Shown here: piece after piece, positions 1 to 7,214 of the stretch
Layout of the letters: each line of letters opens with the position of its first letter
Numbering within the stretch: the first letter of the stretch is position 1
Assembly (NCBI GenBank): GCA_045654645.1
Contig: JAZONR010000005.1
Coordinates: forward strand, 1-17,458
DNA from: HGM04593 sp045654645
Lineage (GTDB): Bacteria > Bacteroidota > Bacteroidia > Bacteroidales > Bacteroidaceae
Direction of reading: 5' to 3'
DNA length: 17,458 bases
Position numbers and translations under genes: made by a program
Notes under the pieces: generated by a model
Seen by the model: only the letters and a program-made list of their open reading frames with translations
What the model was told of the DNA's origin: nothing
Databases searched by the model: none

Positions 1-135
1 ACAAAAGATAAACACAAAACAGTTGTATGGCAAAATGGAACTAACCGATAAATATATTATCAAAGGCTTGGATACAAATTAATTTGCATACAGCTTTGAT
101 AATATATTTATCAAAATGCGCTGAAAGTGCATTTC
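1..135. repeat. Terminal direct repeat, left copy
   Basis: This stretch is identical, base for base, to the last 135 bases of the window (17324-17458). It carries a perfect 19-bp inverted repeat and no convincing gene; a 15-codon ATG frame at 35-82 occurs in both copies but looks incidental. The repeat means the window is either a circular molecule with redundant ends, one unit of a tandem array, or a locus between two copies of a repeat. The unit length would be 17323 bases. Confidence 0.95.
47..112. repeat. 19-bp perfect inverted repeat around a 12-bp palindrome
   Basis: The left arm GATAAATATATTATCAAAG (47-65) is the exact reverse complement of the right arm at 94-112. Between them lies the perfect 12-bp palindrome CAAATTAATTTG (75-86), almost at the centre. 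The second copy is at 17370-17435 because it lies inside the terminal repeat. Such a dyad could be a protein-binding or recombination site, or a transcript hairpin. No T-run follows, so it is not a classical intrinsic terminator. The arms are very AT-rich. The role is unknown. Confidence 0.85.
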
Positions 136-156
136 AACAATTCAGAATTGTTGGAA
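132..156. repeat. Hairpin CAACAATTC / GAATTGTTG
   Basis: Nine perfect base pairs, 135-143 with 145-153 around a single A, extended by a T-G wobble and two T-A pairs to 132-156. It begins exactly where the 135-bp terminal repeat ends. The window therefore stops at the first base of this dyad in the right-hand copy. It could be a regulator site or a transcript hairpin; no T-run follows. Confidence 0.7.
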
Positions 157-185
157 AGTTCCACACATATATTGCAAGCAAAAAA

Positions 186-274
186 CTTATGTACTTATGT
201 TCTTATGTCTAAAAAACAAAAACAGCGCCCTTATGTACTTTTGTTCTTCTGTCCAAAAAACAAGAAACAGCGCC
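186..274 (+). repeat. Two tandem ~44-nt units, each with three CTTNTGTN octamers
   Basis: Unit 1 (186-229) and unit 2 (230-274) each contain three consecutive octamers of the form CTTNTGTN. In unit 1 these are CTTATGTA, CTTATGTT and CTTATGTC; in unit 2 they are CTTATGTA, CTTTTGTT and CTTCTGTC. Each triplet is followed by an A-rich spacer ending in ACAGCGCC. Another octamer (CTTTTGTT) lies at 281-288, just before the start codon at 301. A related copy lies at 921-981 upstream of the operon. The octamer and 44-nt periods make slippage or unequal crossover plausible. Confidence 0.85.
236..243 (+). promoter_or_regulatory. Candidate Bacteroidota -7 promoter element for the GxxExxY gene
   Basis: TACTTTTG matches the Bacteroides -7 consensus TAnnTTTG and would give a leader of about 50 nt before the start codon at 301. 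The same octamer sits at 964-971 at a similar distance from the next operon. No good -33 TTTG element is visible 19-21 bases upstream, and the motif falls within the octamer repeat, so it may be a by-product of the repeat. Confidence 0.3.
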
Positions 275-300
275 TTAACACTTTTGTTTGAAACATAATT

Positions 301-690
301 ATGGATATTGAAGAACTCATAAAACAGATTATTCAGTGCGCATACAAGGTAAGAACAAAATTGTCTGCGGGGTATCTTGAATCTGTTTATCTCAATGCAC
401 TATTGATTGAGCTACACGATAACGGTCTAAAGGCAGAAAAGGAAGTACCAATAACCGTGCATTATAACAATCATATTGTTGGTGAGTTCCACGCTGATAT
501 TATAGTTGAGAATGCGGTAATTATTGAATTAAAAGCAACGCAACACCTATCCATAACAAACGAAGCGCAGCTTGTAAACTATCTAACGGCAACGGATATT
601 GAACACGGGTTGCTCATTAATTTTGGAGGTGAAAAAATTGAGATAAAAAGAAAGTTTAGAACATTCAAGAACGCTAACCAACCAATTTAA
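301..690 (+). CDS. GxxExxY protein (PD-(D/E)XK nuclease-like)
   Basis: A 129-residue protein that fits the GxxExxY family, whose small members belong to the PD-(D/E)XK nuclease-like fold and often sit near Bacteroidales capsule loci; their role is not established. The family motif is seen at about residues 24-30 (GYLESVY). A nuclease-like core follows: GEFHADIIV, with its Asp near residue 65, then IIELKA, the E-x-K element near residues 76-78. Length is normal for the family and there is no signal peptide or membrane segment. The ATG at 301 fits the usual family N-terminus. The gene lies between octamer arrays in opposite orientations (186-253 and 697-720) and is separated from the operon by about 330 non-coding bases, so it looks like its own transcription unit. 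A role in nucleic-acid processing or locus rearrangement is inference. Confidence 0.9.
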   Translation: MDIEELIKQIIQCAYKVRTKLSAGYLESVYLNALLIELHDNGLKAEKEVPITVHYNNHIVGEFHADIIVENAVIIELKATQHLSITNEAQLVNYLTATDIEHGLLINFGGEKIEIKRKFRTFKNANQPI

Positions 691-696
691 TTTAAA

Positions 697-720
697 GACA
701 GAAGAACAAAAGAACAAAAG
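697..720 (-). repeat. Octamer array in reverse orientation
   Basis: Three direct octamers on the + strand, GACAGAAG, AACAAAAG and AACAAAAG, starting six bases after the stop codon of the GxxExxY gene. Its first 16 bases (697-712) are the exact reverse complement of 238-253 and 966-981. The array thus forms an inverted repeat with the array upstream of the same gene. Confidence 0.8.
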
Positions 721-725
721 ACCAA

Positions 726-882
726 TGCTGCTATTTGAGTGGATATGTCGCAAGTGAAACAATGCGACTGTTGGTTATATTTAAAAGCAGCAATGGGAAA
801 ACGAGTTCTCACATTGATGCTTTTAAAGACAACCAACGCTTGTAAATGCAATTTACAGCCAACATCCACTCATATAGCAGAA
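726..882. mobile_element. MITE-like quasi-palindromic element with two side hairpins
   Basis: The outer stem pairs 728-744 with 864-880 (16 of 17 positions). The upper stem pairs 770-802 with 805-837 (28 of 33 positions), nearly closing at the centre. Each arm carries its own side hairpin between the stems: GTCGCA/TGCGAC at 747-768 on the left and TGTAAAT/ATTTACA at 841-857 on the right. The ends TGCTGCTAT and ATAGCAGAA are directly flanked by ACCAA at 721-725 and 883-887, a possible 5-bp target duplication. No coding capacity is evident. It may be a non-autonomous insertion or a structured RNA; the transposase family cannot be told. Confidence 0.6.
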
Positions 883-920
883 ACCAAGCAATACTATTAA
901 GAATAGTTCCAAGCAAAAAA

Positions 921-981
921 CTTATGTTCTTATGTCTAAAAAACAGAAAACAGCGCCCTTATGTACTTTTGTTCTTCTGTC
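921..981 (+). repeat. Second copy of the octamer/44-nt repeat, upstream of the operon
   Basis: Contains CTTATGTT and CTTATGTC (921-936), an A-rich spacer ending ACAGCGCC (937-957), then CTTATGTA, CTTTTGTT and CTTCTGTC (958-981). It matches 194-253 closely. Its first block has two octamers where the upstream copy has three, so the copies differ by one 8-base unit. Similarity extends left through AAGCAAAAAA. It therefore forms a direct repeat flanking the GxxExxY gene and the MITE-like element. Confidence 0.85.
964..971 (+). promoter_or_regulatory. Candidate -7 promoter element for the polysaccharide operon
   Basis: TACTTTTG matches TAnnTTTG and lies about 50 bases before the preferred GTG start at 1024. 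This is the best promoter candidate ahead of the 15-gene operon. A recognisable -33 element is missing and the site lies in a repeat, so support is weak. Confidence 0.3.
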
Positions 982-1023
982 CAAAGAAACATATCAATAT
1001 ACAAACTTTCACATTATAAAATC

Positions 1024-1743
1024 GTGTGGTTCTTTGAGAAAAAAATATCAATGAGCAAAAGCGGAGTGCTTGCCGGCGGCGCCGACCACCACTCCCACAT
1101 ACTCCCGGGTGTGGACGACGGTGTTGAAACAATGGAAGAAGCACTGCACATCCTTTCCCAATACGAAACCTTGGGCATAAAAACCCTGTGGCTCACCCCA
1201 CACATAATGGAAGACATCCCCAACACCCCACAAAAGTTATCCGCACGCTTCAATGAACTAAAAGCAACATACAATGGCAACATCAAGCTGTGCCTTGCAG
1301 CCGAATATATGATGGACGGCAACCTGAGCCGGCTGCTCGATGATGGCGAGGAGTTGCTGCCAATAGGCAATGCGGGGAAGCATCTGCTTGTGGAAACATC
1401 ATACTTCAACCCGCCAATGCGTCTGCAGCAGACACTGGAGCAGATTGGAACCCTGGGCTACCACCCCTTGCTTGCCCACCCCGAGAGGTATATGTATATG
1501 GAGGAAAGCGACTACCGCCAACTGCACCAAAAAGGCGTCAAATTCCAGCTAAACCTCGCATCCCTTGCCGGTGGCTATGGCTCGGTGGTAAAGAAAAAAG
1601 CCCAATGGCTGCTGCAAAACAGCTACTACACCATCTGCGGCAGCGACCTCCACTGCGAGGACGCCATTGAACTAATCACCAAGTGCAAACTCAGCGAGAA
1701 AGAGATGGCACAAGTGAAAAGTTTACTGCAGAATAGTATTTGA
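1024..1743 (+). CDS. PHP-domain tyrosine-protein phosphatase (CpsB/YwqE type)
   Basis: Cytoplasmic metal-dependent phosphatase that removes phosphate from the tyrosine-rich tail of capsule co-polymerase kinases, so helping to set polysaccharide output. Metal-binding PHP motifs are visible in order: HHSHILPGVDDG near the N-terminus, LTPHIMEDIPNT, AAEYM, LAHPERY and finally GSDLH near the C-terminus. The length (239 residues from this start) is usual. I chose the GTG at 1024 because the resulting N-terminus (M-WFFEKK, then SGVLAG) resembles my recollection of Bacteroidales homologues. An ATG at 1051 is the main alternative. The in-frame ATG at 961 would encode part of the upstream repeat and is unlikely. 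It is first in the operon, 36 bases before the flippase gene. The gene is clearly richer in GC than those in the operon centre. The partner kinase is not in this window. Confidence 0.9.
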   Translation: MWFFEKKISMSKSGVLAGGADHHSHILPGVDDGVETMEEALHILSQYETLGIKTLWLTPHIMEDIPNTPQKLSARFNELKATYNGNIKLCLAAEYMMDGNLSRLLDDGEELLPIGNAGKHLLVETSYFNPPMRLQQTLEQIGTLGYHPLLAHPERYMYMEESDYRQLHQKGVKFQLNLASLAGGYGSVVKKKAQWLLQNSYYTICGSDLHCEDAIELITKCKLSEKEMAQVKSLLQNSI

Positions 1744-1779
1744 AATAAAAAACTCAACGTTATACATAAAAACAGTAAG

Positions 1780-3306
1780 ATGGGAGACAACAGGCAACTA
1801 TCAAGAAATATGATTTACAACATTTTGTTGTTTGTCATAAACTTGGGAATATCATTCTTCCTTACTCCGTATATTGTAAATAATATAGGCCGTGAAGCAT
1901 ACGGTTTCATTCCACTCATCAACAATATGATTGGCTACACCTCAATCATAACCACCGCAGTGGGCTCTATGGCCGGACGCTTTATTACGATGAGACTTTA
2001 TAAAGGTGATTACGAAGGAGCCAGCTACTACTTCAACTCCGTTTTCCTTGCCAACATTGTTCTTTCGGCAATTTTCACAGTTTTGTCTATCATTACAATA
2101 TGCTACTTGCCATTCATTCTTAACATACCCGACCATCTGCTTATTGATGTCAAATGGTTGTTCGCCTTCACTGTACTATCGATGTTGCTTGGCTTGAGCA
2201 CCGGCATCCTGGCTTGTGGCTGTTATATAAAAAATAAAATAGATGTCAGCGTTTCGCGCTCCTTAGTACAAAATGGAGTTCGCGTTGGATTAATTCTTTT
2301 GCTATTCACATTTTTAAAACCTTCCATTGTTTATCTAAGTTTATCGGCATTCATAACAGCACTTTTAGGAGTATATTATAATTTTAAATTCAAACGCCAA
2401 TTCTTGCCCGAGATTCCAATTAAACCTAAAAAATATTTTTCTTGGAGCAAACTTAAGGAGGTAACATTCTCCGGCATCTGGAATTCCGTAAACCAATTGA
2501 GCAATCTATTGCTATATCAATTAGATTTGCTCATAACCAACATATTCATTAGCGCAGCAGCGACAGGAGAATATTCACTTGCAAAAATGATGCCCTCACT
2601 TGTGCTCAGTTTCTTGGCATCGCTGTCAGGCTCATTCTATCCCAAATTCAATATACTGTATGCCGAAGGGAAAATAACAGAGCTCAATGCTCTTGTCAAA
2701 AAGTCTATGAAAATTGTAGGGCTTTTTGTATCAATCGCCATTGGAATACTGATTGTATACAGCGACGCGTTCTATTCTCTTTGGGTACCAAATGAGGATG
2801 CGAACAACCTACATTGGCTCACAGTAGTAACAGTGGCCCCTATGATTTTTGGCGGCAGCGTAAACCCAGTGTTCGGACTCTTTGCAACAACAAACAAACT
2901 CCGAATTCCATCTTTGGTGCTATTGGGTGCCGGCATACTGAATACACTTGTCGTTTTCATTCTCTTGAAGACAACAAACCTTGGTATATGGGCCATTGCA
3001 CTAACAGGTGCTGTGCAAGGAGGCTTACGCAATGCCCTGTTTAGCCCAATATATGGAGCTAAGTGCATTGGACAAAAATGGAATGCCCTGTTCCCAACAA
3101 TGTTCAAAGCTATCTGCGGCTTGGGCATCGTTGTGGGGGTAGGTTATGCAGTAAAGACATTTATGCCGACTGACAATTGGGTTAATCTCATTTTCACAAT
3201 GGGGCTTGTTGCCACAATATCGGCACTGTTGAACCTGACTATCATATTCAACAAATCGGAGAGAATTTATTTAAAGAGAATTGTTATAAGTAAAATAAAA
3301 AGATAA
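1780..3306 (+). CDS. Wzx-type oligosaccharide flippase
   Basis: Integral inner-membrane protein of 508 residues. It is rich in hydrophobic segments from the N-terminus (MIYNILLFVINLGISFFLT) to the C-terminus, consistent with the 12-14 helices of the polysaccharide-transport branch of the MOP flippase superfamily. The N-terminal stretch with TPYIVNNIGREAYGF is characteristic of Wzx-like proteins, which move lipid-linked repeat units from the cytoplasmic to the periplasmic face. It is the only polytopic membrane protein in the window, so a Wzy polymerase is missing. The stop codon shares its last base with the next start (TAATG at 3304-3308), which implies translational coupling. The substrate cannot be told. 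Lipid-linked transport points to a Wzx/Wzy pathway with Wzy elsewhere, although other flippase-dependent routes are possible. Confidence 0.9.
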   Translation: MGDNRQLSRNMIYNILLFVINLGISFFLTPYIVNNIGREAYGFIPLINNMIGYTSIITTAVGSMAGRFITMRLYKGDYEGASYYFNSVFLANIVLSAIFTVLSIITICYLPFILNIPDHLLIDVKWLFAFTVLSMLLGLSTGILACGCYIKNKIDVSVSRSLVQNGVRVGLILLLFTFLKPSIVYLSLSAFITALLGVYYNFKFKRQFLPEIPIKPKKYFSWSKLKEVTFSGIWNSVNQLSNLLLYQLDLLITNIFISAAATGEYSLAKMMPSLVLSFLASLSGSFYPKFNILYAEGKITELNALVKKSMKIVGLFVSIAIGILIVYSDAFYSLWVPNEDANNLHWLTVVTVAPMIFGGSVNPVFGLFATTNKLRIPSLVLLGAGILNTLVVFILLKTTNLGIWAIALTGAVQGGLRNALFSPIYGAKCIGQKWNALFPTMFKAICGLGIVVGVGYAVKTFMPTDNWVNLIFTMGLVATISALLNLTIIFNKSERIYLKRIVISKIKR

Positions 3307-4400
3307 TGGATAATATCAAACGATATATCGATTGCTATGTCCCTGTAACGGGATGCACTCTACGCTGCGACTATTGCTATATCACTATGCATCGCCTGTT
3401 TGATGCAAAATTACCAAAGTTCAACTACCCACCGGGACACGTAAGGAAAGCTTTGTCAAAAGAACGACTGGGTGGCACTTGTCTTATAAACTTTTGCGCC
3501 GGCGGCGAAACTTTGCTGGCTCCAGAGATAGTCCAATACATAAGAGAGCTGCTCGAGGAGGGACATTATATAATGGTTGTTACAAATGCAACAATTGACA
3601 AACGCTTTGATGAAATTGCCCAATTTCCGGCGGAACTCACCAAAAGACTTTTCTTCAAGTTCTCATATCATTATCTTGAACTGAAAAAAAGAGGATTACT
3701 TGAACGTTTCTTCAATAACATAAGAAAAGTGCGCGATGCCGGTTGCTCTTTTACTCTTGAGGCTACACCATCGGATGAATGGATACCATACATCGATGAA
3801 ATGAAACAGGCTGCCATAGACAATGTTGGTGCAGTTTGCCACATAACCATAGCACGCGATGAACGCGACCCTGATAAGTTACCCATTCTCACATCCTTGT
3901 CAAGAGAAGAATATGAAAAGACCTGGGCAAACTTCAATTCACCACTTTTCAACTATAAACTTACGATTTTTGAAAAGAAGCGCAAGGAGTTCTGCTATGC
4001 CGGAGATTGGTCTTTCTACCTTAATTTGGCAACTGGCATAATGACACAATGCTATAAATCACATATATCTCAAAATATTTTCGAAAATATTGAAAAGCCA
4101 ATCAAGTTCAGAGCCGTTGGTAAATATTGCAAAGAGCACCACTGTTACAACGGACACTCATTCATTGTACTGGGTGATATTCCTGAACTTGAAGCACCCA
4201 CATACGCCGAATTGAGAAACCGCATCTGCACAGATGGGAGCGAGTGGCTCAAGCCCGAGATGAAGCATTTTATGAGCACCAAGCTTTGGCAAAGCAACAA
4301 AGAGTATTCGGTGCTGAAAAAAGCAAGCACAAACTGCTACATAAAGGGCAAAATAGCTAAAAATAAGATAAAATACGTCCTAAAAAAAGTGCTCAAATGA
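3306..4400 (+). CDS. Radical SAM protein with SPASM/Twitch-like C-terminal cysteines
   Basis: A 364-residue radical S-adenosylmethionine enzyme. The [4Fe-4S] motif CxxxCxxC is at C17, C21 and C24 (GCTLRCDYCY), and the SAM-contacting GGE is at residues 66-68. The C-terminal part has C230, then G244 and C249 in CX13GX4C spacing, followed by C275 and C280. This is the pattern of a Twitch/SPASM-type auxiliary cluster. Radical SAM enzymes of this architecture modify peptides or carry out sugar oxidations and epimerisations; which applies here is unknown. It overlaps the pyruvyl transferase gene (ATGA at 4397-4400), and the two probably act together on the same glycan. That link is inference. The start at 3306 is fixed by the TAATG overlap with the flippase gene. 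Confidence 0.88.
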   Translation: MDNIKRYIDCYVPVTGCTLRCDYCYITMHRLFDAKLPKFNYPPGHVRKALSKERLGGTCLINFCAGGETLLAPEIVQYIRELLEEGHYIMVVTNATIDKRFDEIAQFPAELTKRLFFKFSYHYLELKKRGLLERFFNNIRKVRDAGCSFTLEATPSDEWIPYIDEMKQAAIDNVGAVCHITIARDERDPDKLPILTSLSREEYEKTWANFNSPLFNYKLTIFEKKRKEFCYAGDWSFYLNLATGIMTQCYKSHISQNIFENIEKPIKFRAVGKYCKEHHCYNGHSFIVLGDIPELEAPTYAELRNRICTDGSEWLKPEMKHFMSTKLWQSNKEYSVLKKASTNCYIKGKIAKNKIKYVLKKVLK

Positions 4401-5341
4401 CAAGCTTTTACAAAATCGCAGAACTCAAAGAGTGCATAAACAACAAACTTGCACCCTTGATTGACGATGACTATGTGCTGCTCGATGTACCCTATTACAC
4501 AAACATCGGCGATACACTCATTTGGGAAGGAACAAAACATTTTTTGAATAACATACCACATAAATGCCTCTACACAGCATCTGTGGAGACATATAAATAC
4601 CGTCCACTGCCGCAAAATACAATAATACTTATGCAGGGAGGTGGTAATTTCGGCGACCTTTGGCGCAGACATCAGGATTTACGCCTTGAAGTTGTGAAAT
4701 CCTACCCCAACAACCGGATAATAATACTTCCGCAGACAGTATTCTACAAGGATATTGCTGTCTTCCGAAAGGACGCAAAAGTCCTCAACTCACACAAAGA
4801 CCTGCATATCTGCGCGAGAGACACAGGCAGCCTCAATTTCTTGCAACAGGCACTCACCTGCAACCTTTTACTTGTACCGGATATGGCATTCTGCATCAGC
4901 AGCAAATTACTGAAAAAATACAGCAAGAAAGAAGGAGAAAGAACATTGTTCCTAAAGAGGAACGACCCGGAATTTTGCGAATATGATTTTAACTCATATA
5001 TAACAGAGAATCGTTCAATGCTTGATATCTGCGACTGGCCTACTATGGAACAACAGTTCAAAGCAAAAGCCTACCTTGACAAGCTTTTGTGGCACAAAGA
5101 ACAGATAGGAAGAATTCCGGACATATATGCCGATTGGGTTTTCCGCCCACATCAAGTAAAAAAAGGTGTTGAGTTTGTAAGCCAATATAAAAAGGTATAT
5201 ACCACCCGATTGCACGTTGCAATTCTATCATTGCTATTAAACAAGGAGATTGTCTTTTTCGATAACTCATACGGCAAGAACAGTTCATTCTATGGCACTT
5301 GGCTGTCAGGAGTCGATAATATCACATTTGTAAGACCATGA
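4397..5341 (+). CDS. Polysaccharide pyruvyl transferase family protein
   Basis: A 314-residue enzyme of the family that adds a pyruvate ketal to a sugar of the growing polysaccharide, with phosphoenolpyruvate as donor. Visible signatures: NIGDTLIWEG near residues 36-45, GGGNFGDLWRRHQ, ILPQTVFY, ARDTGS, VPDMAF, and a C-terminal TTRLHVAILSLLL followed by FFDNSYGKN. Length and motif order match cytoplasmic members such as those of exopolysaccharide clusters. It is joined by ATGA overlaps both to the radical SAM gene before it and to the deacetylase-like gene after it. Pyruvylation adds a negative charge to the product. Some family members have other roles, so the exact acceptor is not known. Confidence 0.92.
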   Translation: MTSFYKIAELKECINNKLAPLIDDDYVLLDVPYYTNIGDTLIWEGTKHFLNNIPHKCLYTASVETYKYRPLPQNTIILMQGGGNFGDLWRRHQDLRLEVVKSYPNNRIIILPQTVFYKDIAVFRKDAKVLNSHKDLHICARDTGSLNFLQQALTCNLLLVPDMAFCISSKLLKKYSKKEGERTLFLKRNDPEFCEYDFNSYITENRSMLDICDWPTMEQQFKAKAYLDKLLWHKEQIGRIPDIYADWVFRPHQVKKGVEFVSQYKKVYTTRLHVAILSLLLNKEIVFFDNSYGKNSSFYGTWLSGVDNITFVRP

Positions 5342-6219
5342 CAAAATCCATTAAGAAATACCTTGCAGGCATCGTATTCATTACCATATTGATACTGCTA
5401 ATTTGTAACGCATACAAAAAAAACCGCACATACAATATGATTGTTGTTGAGCCTAAAGGGAAATACCTTCATTTTTCCATTGATGATACCCGGGAGTGCA
5501 TCACAAGACTGCAAGAATACAACAGTGAATCAATATTCGAAGACCCCACACTGTCAATCCTTAAAGAATGGCACGATAAATATGGAATTGTTGCAAGCTT
5601 ATATGTTCAAGGAGATTTTACAATCAACAGCAAATATGCCAAAGAATTGATAGACAATAGCGACTGGCTTAAATGGGGCTATCACGGAAACACAGATAAA
5701 CCGCATAAAACCGATATGCAAATTTTCTATAAGCAGATTATAGATTCAATTGGTTCATCACCCGTAATTGATATGTGCCCACGTATACATTATTTTCACG
5801 CAGACCACACAACCTGTATGAATTTGAAGGATTTAGGATGCATCGGTTTCTTGACCTGCGACGACTGGTCCTGGAATTCCAAGAAACGTGAACAGAACTA
5901 TTACCTTACAAATTCCCAAAATATCATACTAGACAAGAATGACAGACTCTATGACACAGACAACAACATCTATTTTATAAAGACCGATTTTAGACTTGAG
6001 CATATTGTTCAACGATGGGGAACTGTTAGAAACCTTCTTGAATATTATTCTACTAACAATGCCGAAAATAATGAAATGGTAATATTCAGCCACGAATGGT
6101 GTTTCAATGAATTCAAAAAAGAAGCAGACTCAATATTCTATTGGGCTAACCAAAATGGATACGAGTTCGATTTTCCAGAAAATAGAATACCAACAAACAA
6201 TAAAGACATCCAAAAATGA
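5338..6219 (+). CDS. Membrane-anchored polysaccharide deacetylase-like protein
   Basis: A 293-residue protein with one N-terminal hydrophobic segment (about residues 8-25) after a lysine-rich start, so probably an uncleaved anchor or signal peptide with a periplasmic body. The rest resembles the NodB-type deacetylase fold. FSIDDT carries D49-D50 in place of the usual TFDD. GYHGNTDKPH gives two possible metal-binding His (H116, H123). PRIHYFHADH (148-157) sits where a catalytic Arg/Pro motif is expected, and SHEW (251-254) near the end supplies a late His. The spacings differ from classical NodB proteins, so the assignment is to the superfamily, not to a specific reaction. ATGA overlaps link it to both neighbours. 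It may remove an N-acyl group from the glycan or be a catalytically divergent relative. Confidence 0.65.
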   Translation: MTKSIKKYLAGIVFITILILLICNAYKKNRTYNMIVVEPKGKYLHFSIDDTRECITRLQEYNSESIFEDPTLSILKEWHDKYGIVASLYVQGDFTINSKYAKELIDNSDWLKWGYHGNTDKPHKTDMQIFYKQIIDSIGSSPVIDMCPRIHYFHADHTTCMNLKDLGCIGFLTCDDWSWNSKKREQNYYLTNSQNIILDKNDRLYDTDNNIYFIKTDFRLEHIVQRWGTVRNLLEYYSTNNAENNEMVIFSHEWCFNEFKKEADSIFYWANQNGYEFDFPENRIPTNNKDIQK

Positions 6220-7214
6220 AAATTACTATTATTGTACCCGTTTATAATGTAGAGCCATACATTGAGGATTGTCTAAAATCTGTGGCTGAACAGACATATA
6301 AAGGTGATATAGAATGTATCATCGTTGATGACAGCACTCCCGATGGCAGTTGTGCCATTATAGAACATTTTATAAACGAGTACAATGGAAGTATTGATTT
6401 CAAGTTGCTACACCACACCAAAAACCGTGGACTGTCAGCTGCACGTAATACCGGCATTGATGCTGCAACGGGGGAATACATCTATTTCCTTGATAGCGAT
6501 GACGAGATTACACCAGAATGTATTGAGCTATTGGCAGAGCCTTTAAAAAACAAAAAGTATGATTTTGTGATTGGAGACTATGAAACAATTGGCTCAGATA
6601 ATGAATACCCGCCTTTATTGTTAAACGAAGGAGCTATATTAACTAACGATGAAATACGCACTTCGTATTTTGAAGACAAATGGTATATGATGGCGTGGAA
6701 TAAATTGTGTAACCTAGATTACATCCACAAAGAAAAGCTCTACTTCAAAGAGGGATTACTGAACGAAGATAATCTTTGGAGTTTTCAGCTCGCGTGCACT
6801 GCACAATCAATGTTTGTTACTAAAAAAGAAACATACAGATACAAAGTGCGGGAAACATCTATTATGGGTAGAATCAATTCTAAAAAAACAGCACTTGCCT
6901 TCGCGACAATCACTCAAGAAGCGTACACTTGGAGCAAAAACAGAGATTTATTATTTAAGAAGGATATACTTGCCCAAATATTGTACTACCGGAGCATTGT
7001 GCTTAGAAATATATTCGAACCCTCATTAAATAAAGAGAGAAAAAACTTATATCTAGAATGCTACAAAAAAATAAGAATTGAAGCGTTAAAGCTATGCCGC
7101 AAAAGGTTACTTACCAAAAAAGCGATGTTAAGAGAATTTTACAATTATCTCCCAGGAGTATTGGGTTATTGGTATCTATCTATTTATCGTAAATTATTTA
7201 AAGGTAGAATATAA
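6216..7214 (+). CDS. GT-A (GT2-like) glycosyltransferase 1
   Basis: A 332-residue inverting-type glycosyltransferase, predicted to be cytoplasmic or membrane-associated, adding one sugar from a nucleotide donor to the lipid-linked oligosaccharide. The family pattern is clear: ITIIVPVYNVEPYI at residues 3-16, the nucleotide-binding VDD at 37-39, LSAARNTG at 73-80 and the metal-binding D-x-D in FLDSDD (D93, D95). The C-terminal third is basic and helical-looking, as often in these enzymes. It overlaps the deacetylase-like gene (ATGA) and the next transferase gene (TAATG). Donor and acceptor cannot be predicted. Confidence 0.92.
   Translation: MKITIIVPVYNVEPYIEDCLKSVAEQTYKGDIECIIVDDSTPDGSCAIIEHFINEYNGSIDFKLLHHTKNRGLSAARNTGIDAATGEYIYFLDSDDEITPECIELLAEPLKNKKYDFVIGDYETIGSDNEYPPLLLNEGAILTNDEIRTSYFEDKWYMMAWNKLCNLDYIHKEKLYFKEGLLNEDNLWSFQLACTAQSMFVTKKETYRYKVRETSIMGRINSKKTALAFATITQEAYTWSKNRDLLFKKDILAQILYYRSIVLRNIFEPSLNKERKNLYLECYKKIRIEALKLCRKRLLTKKAMLREFYNYLPGVLGYWYLSIYRKLFKGRI

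Noticed and set aside
35..82. 15-codon small open frame present in both copies of the terminal repeat
   Set aside because: It overlaps the left arm of the inverted repeat, and its duplication is explained by the repeat alone; there is no independent evidence for translation.
47..112. Invertible promoter of the Bacteroides capsule type
   Set aside because: The arms are only 28 bases apart, too short for an invertible promoter segment, and no linked invertase gene is in the window.
961..1023. Longer N-terminus for the PHP phosphatase from the ATG at 961
   Set aside because: That ATG lies in the octamer/44-nt repeat, which also occurs upstream of the GxxExxY gene, and the extra residues do not look like the family N-terminus. 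GTG 1024 or ATG 1051 fit better.
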